From assembly GCA_030607895.1 (NCBI GenBank), contig JAUWJC010000181.1:1-7722 (forward strand): 7,722 bases of DNA. The letters run 5' to 3'. The stretch is from Pirellulales bacterium. Its GTDB lineage: Bacteria > Planctomycetota > Planctomycetia > Pirellulales > Thermoguttaceae. Positions 4,655 through 7,722 of the stretch are shown piece after piece. Each line of letters starts with the position of its first letter. Positions within the stretch are counted from its first letter, which is position 1. The position numbers and the translations under genes are program-made. The notes under the pieces are model-generated. The model was not told the DNA's origin. It worked only from the letters and a program-made list of their open reading frames with translations, and did not search any database.

Positions 4655-5848
4655 CGCGCCCCCAACCGGACCGAATGCTTCGATCCGCCGGGCGATGGTT
4701 AGGAGGCGCTGGAAGTCGGCCGCCGGCGGCGTGGTGTCGGAAATGCCCAGAATCAGCCGGTCGCCGCGGCCGATCTGAACGAAAAAGTCGTCGAGGAACT
4801 CCTCGAACTGCCGATCTTTCATCGAGTCCTTCAGCAACGCTACCGATGGGATGCCGCCCATGATCGTAATCCGGCCGTCGAACGCCTGGCGAACTTCGGC
4901 CATCGACAATCGGGTCATCGGGCTCGGGCAGATGGAATCGGCAATGTCGATTTTCGAGGCCACGTAGTGCTCCAGCAGGCCCGTGTTTTCGCCGTCGGTA
5001 TGCGTGAGCAGGTACTTTCCCCGGCGGTGTAACATCTGGGCGAATTCGGCCAGGTAGGGCTCGATATGCTGGGCGAAAAACGGCGGGTACTGAATGGCCG
5101 CGTCGTAGTTCGCGCCCAGAAAAATTACCTCGGCCGGACAATCGGCCGCAACGTCGAGCATCTGCCGCCAGTATCCGCCGATTGACTCCGCCAGTTCTCC
5201 GACCTCGTCGGGCCGATCGTTCAACTCGAAGAAGAAAACATCCATCGGCATCACGTCGCGCTGGAGCATGTGCATCGGCGCGGCGGCCACGCTGACATAG
5301 GCCACCGCAAAACCCCGGTCGCCCACCTGCTCGGCAAACGCCGCGTCGCCCTCGTAATTCGGCTCGGCCCGAGCGTGGCGAAAGATGTATTCCAACGGCT
5401 TGTAGTCTTCCGGGCCGCTGAAGGCGTAGCGCTCCACGTGCGAGATGGTAATGCCCGCCTTGCGCATGGAGTCGTCGTAAAGCATCACCGTGGTAATCGT
5501 TCCGACGGGCGTGCGGTATTCAGTAATCGTGCGGCCGCCGCGCCGTGTGATCTGCCGATCGATCCCATCCCAAACCGTTCGGACGGGCATGAAGTGCAGG
5601 TGGTGGATAGACAGCGGCCGGTCAGCCTCGTCCTCCGGCGAGCGGAGGTCCTTGAAATCTGGAACGACGGCGTGGTAGCCGAACCCCAAGTCGTCCATCA
5701 TCTCCATCAACGAGGCATTGCGGTACTGCGTCGGCAGCGTACCCGCCAGACGATTGGCCTTGTACCACAGGTCCAGCCGGGGTATCCAGGGAATGCGGTC
5801 CACCGGTTTTCCTTCCAAGACGGCGAACATCCGCTCTTTGTGGTTCAT
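4622..5848 (-). CDS. Uroporphyrinogen decarboxylase (URO-D)-like protein
   Basis: The protein is 408 aa from ATG 5848 with AGGAA (5854-5858) 5 nt upstream. The start MNHKERMFAVLEGKPVDRIP is the typical opening of URO-D/corrinoid methyltransferase-fold proteins, which are TIM-barrel enzymes. Other family-like stretches are YLLTHTDGENTGLL (H283, D285, E287), the segment ending SICPSPMTRLSMAEVRQAFD, RITIMGGIPS and RLILGISDTTPPAADFQRL. The zinc-binding HxC and late Cys of the MtaA/MtbA methyltransferases are replaced (HTD, GIS), so neither methylcobamide:CoM-type chemistry nor true haem-pathway decarboxylation can be assumed. The substrate is unknown. The last codons (about PDVAVGAKHN) are encoded by a dispersed repeat, so the native C-terminus is probably altered. 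A truncated gene follows on the same strand. It is divergent from the HAD gene at 6095. Confidence 0.85.
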   Translation of the reverse strand: MNHKERMFAVLEGKPVDRIPWIPRLDLWYKANRLAGTLPTQYRNASLMEMMDDLGFGYHAVVPDFKDLRSPEDEADRPLSIHHLHFMPVRTVWDGIDRQITRRGGRTITEYRTPVGTITTVMLYDDSMRKAGITISHVERYAFSGPEDYKPLEYIFRHARAEPNYEGDAAFAEQVGDRGFAVAYVSVAAAPMHMLQRDVMPMDVFFFELNDRPDEVGELAESIGGYWRQMLDVAADCPAEVIFLGANYDAAIQYPPFFAQHIEPYLAEFAQMLHRRGKYLLTHTDGENTGLLEHYVASKIDIADSICPSPMTRLSMAEVRQAFDGRITIMGGIPSVALLKDSMKDRQFEEFLDDFFVQIGRGDRLILGISDTTPPAADFQRLLTIARRIEAFGPVGGAPDVAVGAKHN

Positions 5849-5977
5849 CGCGTTTCCTGCCTGTTGAACATTGCCCGATGCAAGCAAACTAACCCAAACT
5901 GGCGACCGAAGCAAGCACCGTCGGGCAGAGAGATACACCCACCCCCTTTTTTCCTGTCGCGTTTGGAGATATAGTGC

Positions 5978-6005
5978 GCGTTCACGGGGTTTGATCCCCG
6001 AACGC
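5978..6005. repeat. Hairpin in the divergent intergenic region
   Basis: gcgttc (5978-5983) pairs with gaacgc (6000-6005), and inside it gggg (5986-5989) pairs with cccc (5996-5999), leaving a TTTGAT loop. It abuts the 54-bp palindrome that starts at 6005. The two together fill much of the gap between the UroD-like and HAD genes. No promoter can be assigned with confidence in 5849-6094. Confidence 0.6.
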
Positions 6006-6058
6006 CCGGTGGTTGAGCGCAGCGAAACCCGGGGGTTTGGCTGCGCTCAACCACCGGG
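6005..6058. repeat. 54-bp palindrome (REP-like)
   Basis: Arms cccggtggttgagcgcagc (6005-6023) and gctgcgctcaaccaccggg (6040-6058) are perfect 19-bp inverted complements. The 16-nt centre has its own aaaccc/gggttt pairing. It lies 36 nt upstream of the HAD start, in the 5' leader. The plus strand continues ggtttt, so it has some terminator character, but its position before a gene favours a repetitive extragenic palindrome. Confidence 0.8.
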
Positions 6059-6094
6059 GGTTTTCACGTGATTGCAGCCTACTGAAAGACCTAT

Positions 6095-6985
6095 ATGGAT
6101 TCCAACCAGCACGAGAGGGACTACCAACGGACTGTCGAGCGGATCGGGCCGACGCGATTCCTGCCGGAAACCGGCGTCGAGATTGTGCGCCCTTTCACGC
6201 GCGGCAAACCGCCCCGGTACGTCCTGTTCGACTTCGACGGAACACTGAGCCTGATCCGGGAAGGCTGGCCCGAGGTGATGGTCCCGATGATGGTCGAGAT
6301 ACTCCAGGCCACCGGCACCGATGAATCGGTCGAGCAGCTTCGCGAACTGGCCATGAAGTTTGTAATGGAGTTGACGGGCAAACAGACGATCTATCAGATG
6401 ATTCGCCTGGCCGAAGAGGTTCGCCGGCGCGGTGATACCGCCGAGGAGCCGGCCGTTTACAAGCAGATGTACCACGACCGCTTGATGGAGCGAATTGTCG
6501 ACCGGCGCGAGGCACTTCGCCTGGGCAAAGCCATGCCGGAAGAGATGCTCGTGCCCGACTCGCTGGACATGCTCGGGGAACTTCGCCGCCGGGATGTCGA
6601 ACTGTACCTGGCCAGCGGCACCGACGAGGAGTACGTCCACGAAGAAGTCCGCCTGCTGGGACTCGACAAGTATTTCGGCCGGCACGTCTACGGCGCGCTC
6701 GATGACTACAGGACTTTCTCCAAGGCCAAAGTGATCGAGCGGATTCTTAGCGAGAACCGCGTTCAGGGAGAGTTGCTCCTCGGCTTTGGCGACGGCTATG
6801 TTGAAATACAGGACGTAAAATCGTTCGGCGGCACGGCCGGCGCCGTAGCCAGCGATGAAGCCGGCCGCGGCGGCAAGCCCGACCTGTGGAAACGCGACCG
6901 GCTCATCGGCGTCGGCGCCGACATCGTAATCCCCGACTTCCGCGACTGGAAACCGCTGCTGGAGTACCTTTGGAACGAAACGTAG
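6095..6985 (+). CDS. HAD-superfamily hydrolase (phosphatase-like)
   Basis: The protein is 296 aa from ATG 6095; the upstream GAAAG is only a weak ribosome site. HAD motifs are in order: motif I DFDGTLS (nucleophile D46, acid D48), motif II LASGTD (S174), motif III lysine in FSKAKVIERI (K210 or K212), and motif IV GFGDGYVEIQD (D233, E237). A helical cap of about 100 residues lies between motif I and motif II, as in phosphoglycolate-phosphatase-like members. These cytosolic enzymes usually hydrolyse small phosphate esters, and the substrate cannot be told from sequence. An N-terminal extension of about 40 residues precedes the fold. The TAG stop (6983-6985) lies inside the first unit of a heptamer array. 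The following intact partner may originally have been the deoxyhypusine-synthase-like gene at 7454. Confidence 0.88.
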   Translation: MDSNQHERDYQRTVERIGPTRFLPETGVEIVRPFTRGKPPRYVLFDFDGTLSLIREGWPEVMVPMMVEILQATGTDESVEQLRELAMKFVMELTGKQTIYQMIRLAEEVRRRGDTAEEPAVYKQMYHDRLMERIVDRREALRLGKAMPEEMLVPDSLDMLGELRRRDVELYLASGTDEEYVHEEVRLLGLDKYFGRHVYGALDDYRTFSKAKVIERILSENRVQGELLLGFGDGYVEIQDVKSFGGTAGAVASDEAGRGGKPDLWKRDRLIGVGADIVIPDFRDWKPLLEYLWNET

Positions 6986-7030
6986 TGGCCAGTGGATAGT
7001 GGATAGTGGCCAGTGGTCAGTGGTCAGTGA
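6982..7030 (+). repeat. Left heptamer array (NNAGTGG x7) of a gene cassette
   Basis: Seven consecutive 7-mers occur: gtagtgg, ccagtgg, atagtgg, atagtgg, ccagtgg, tcagtgg, tcagtga. The first unit contains the TAG stop of the HAD gene. The reverse-complement array lies at 7424-7451, so the two form inverted brackets around the four-helix-bundle gene. Confidence 0.9.
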
Positions 7031-7058
7031 ACGACTTACAGGTTATGGGAGTTGTTCG

Positions 7059-7430
7059 ATGGCAGTGAAGAGTTATCGGGAACTTATTGCGTGGCAGAAG
7101 GCAATAAATCTGGTACAGGCGGTTTACCGAGCGACTGCCACGTTCCCGAAGGAAGAAATCTACGGCTTGAGGAGCCAGGTCCGCAGATCGGCGATCTCCA
7201 CTGCATCGAACATGGCCGAAGGGCAGGGACGCAAATCCACTCGCGAGTTCCTCAATTTCCTTTCGATCGCCCGAGGGTCTCTCTGCGAAATGGAGCCCCA
7301 GGTCATCCTGGCCGAGCGACTCGGATACTTCGACGCGTCCATTTGCTCAGAACTGCTAAACCTCGCCGCCGAAGTCGGACGCCTAATCAACGGGCTATCC
7401 CGCTCCCTCTCATCCAAATCAACCCACTAA
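7059..7430 (+). CDS. Four-helix-bundle protein (S23 / 23S-IVS-type family)
   Basis: The protein is 123 aa from ATG 7059, with GGGAG (7047-7051) 7 nt upstream. An ATG at 6999 would add residues such as GQWSVVS that are merely translated heptamer repeat. The motif order is typical: SYRELIAWQKAINLV, then FPKEEIYGLRSQVRRSAIS, the hallmark ASNMAEGQGR, EFLNFLSIARGSLCEMEPQV, and a closing helix with LINGLSRSL. Family members form a four-helix bundle and are often encoded in intervening sequences of 23S rRNA or as stand-alone genes of unknown role. They are structurally related to the Avd accessory proteins of diversity-generating retroelements. No rRNA or retroelement is visible here. Inverted heptamer arrays flank the gene, and its TAA stop is within the first unit of the right array, so gene plus brackets looks like a transferable unit. 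Confidence 0.9.
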   Translation: MAVKSYRELIAWQKAINLVQAVYRATATFPKEEIYGLRSQVRRSAISTASNMAEGQGRKSTREFLNFLSIARGSLCEMEPQVILAERLGYFDASICSELLNLAAEVGRLINGLSRSLSSKSTH

Positions 7431-7451
7431 CCACTGACCACTACCCACTAC
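7424..7451 (-). repeat. Right heptamer array (CCACTNN x4) of a gene cassette
   Basis: Units are ccactaa, ccactga, ccactac, ccactac, followed by cc and then the ATG of the next gene at 7454. They are the reverse complement of the NNAGTGG units at 6982-7030. The first unit supplies the stop codon of the four-helix-bundle gene. Confidence 0.9.
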
Positions 7452-7453
7452 CC

Positions 7454-7722
7454 ATGCCTTTTCCACAATTTGATCGCACCCGGCTACGGCTTCAGCCGCT
7501 TGATGAGCGGGATCACGCCCTGGATCGTTCGGTGCTGATGTATCCCGACAGTCAGCGGGAGCCGTTCGAGCACGAGGCGCTACCGGAGCTTGCCCGGCGG
7601 ATTGTCGAGGGAGCGGGGGCCGGCCGCTCGGTTGTGTTTTGCATGGGCGCCCATGTGTTGCGCAAGGGCAACGGACCGCTTCTGATCGACCTGATGGAGC
7701 GAGGGTTGCTCACGCACGTTGC
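7454..7722 (+). CDS. Deoxyhypusine-synthase-like protein, 5' part (runs off the window)
   Basis: The frame is open from ATG 7454 to the window end (89 codons). The start MPFPQFDRTRLRLQPLDERD and the later SVVFCMGAHVLRKGNGPLLI and DLMERGLLTHV resemble, from memory, a bacterial family related to deoxyhypusine synthase whose N-terminal part binds NAD. The true bacterial function of that family is unclear to me. No Shine-Dalgarno lies before the ATG because the preceding bases are the CCACTAC heptamer array, which suggests that the original leader was displaced by the cassette upstream. The ATG itself could be part of the native gene or be junction-derived. The family call is tentative and only the N-terminal quarter or so is visible. 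Confidence 0.55.
   Translation, partial: MPFPQFDRTRLRLQPLDERDHALDRSVLMYPDSQREPFEHEALPELARRIVEGAGAGRSVVFCMGAHVLRKGNGPLLIDLMERGLLTHV

Noticed and set aside
5270..5974. Plus-strand open frame of 234 codons opposite the UroD-like gene
   Set aside because: Antisense shadow of a gene with clear family motifs, and no ribosome site.
5978..6005. tRNA or attachment-site arm
   Set aside because: The loop TTTGAT and stem do not match a T-arm, and no cloverleaf can be built around it.
7059..7430. Diversity-generating retroelement (Avd accessory protein)
   Set aside because: The bundle family is related to Avd, but no reverse transcriptase or template/variable repeat pair is visible in the window.
6982..7451. 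CRISPR array
   Set aside because: Units are 7 bp with no spacers of constant length, and no cas genes are present.

Overview
The window looks like a fragment of a Planctomycetota chromosome (Pirellulales-like). The evidence is GC-rich, loosely packed genes, an N-terminal CxCG...CxCG membrane protein of a type I associate with planctomycetes, a c-di-GMP signalling cluster, a UroD-like protein, a four-helix-bundle (S23-type) gene, and unusually dense short repeats between and inside genes. The taxonomic call is inference. No rRNA or tRNA gene, CRISPR array or transposase was found.

Layout. Positions 90-923 hold a small zinc-ribbon/two-TM protein gene (289-834) bracketed by two oppositely oriented copies of a 79-bp near-perfect palindrome. 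Positions 925-1137 are non-coding and contain a dispersed repeat ending in a strong hairpin. Positions 1138-3589 encode two overlapping response regulators, REC-HD-GYP (c-di-GMP phosphodiesterase type) and REC-HDOD. They converge on a minus-strand PilZ-domain gene (3710-4078), giving a probable c-di-GMP turnover and sensing module. A third copy of the 79-bp palindrome lies in frame inside the HD-GYP coding sequence, between metal-ligand motifs, and adds about 27 residues without breaking the gene.

Positions 4296-5848 (minus strand) hold a UroD/methyltransferase-like gene. Its last codons lie in a second copy of the dispersed repeat seen near 954-1040. Just downstream is an 89-codon remnant of another gene, cut at that repeat. 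A divergent intergenic region with two abutting hairpins leads to a plus-strand HAD phosphatase gene (6095-6985), a four-helix-bundle gene (7059-7430) and the start of a deoxyhypusine-synthase-like gene that runs off the window (7454-7722).

The most striking theme is repeats that interact with genes. (1) A palindrome family is open in four of six frames and is tolerated inside an enzyme. (2) Heptamer arrays in inverted orientation bracket either a 36-nt core (3594-3701) or the whole four-helix-bundle gene (6982-7453). In the second case the arrays supply the stop codon of the gene upstream and the stop codon of the bracketed gene, and they end directly at the start codon of the gene downstream. 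This suggests a short-repeat-bracketed cassette inserted between two formerly adjacent genes.
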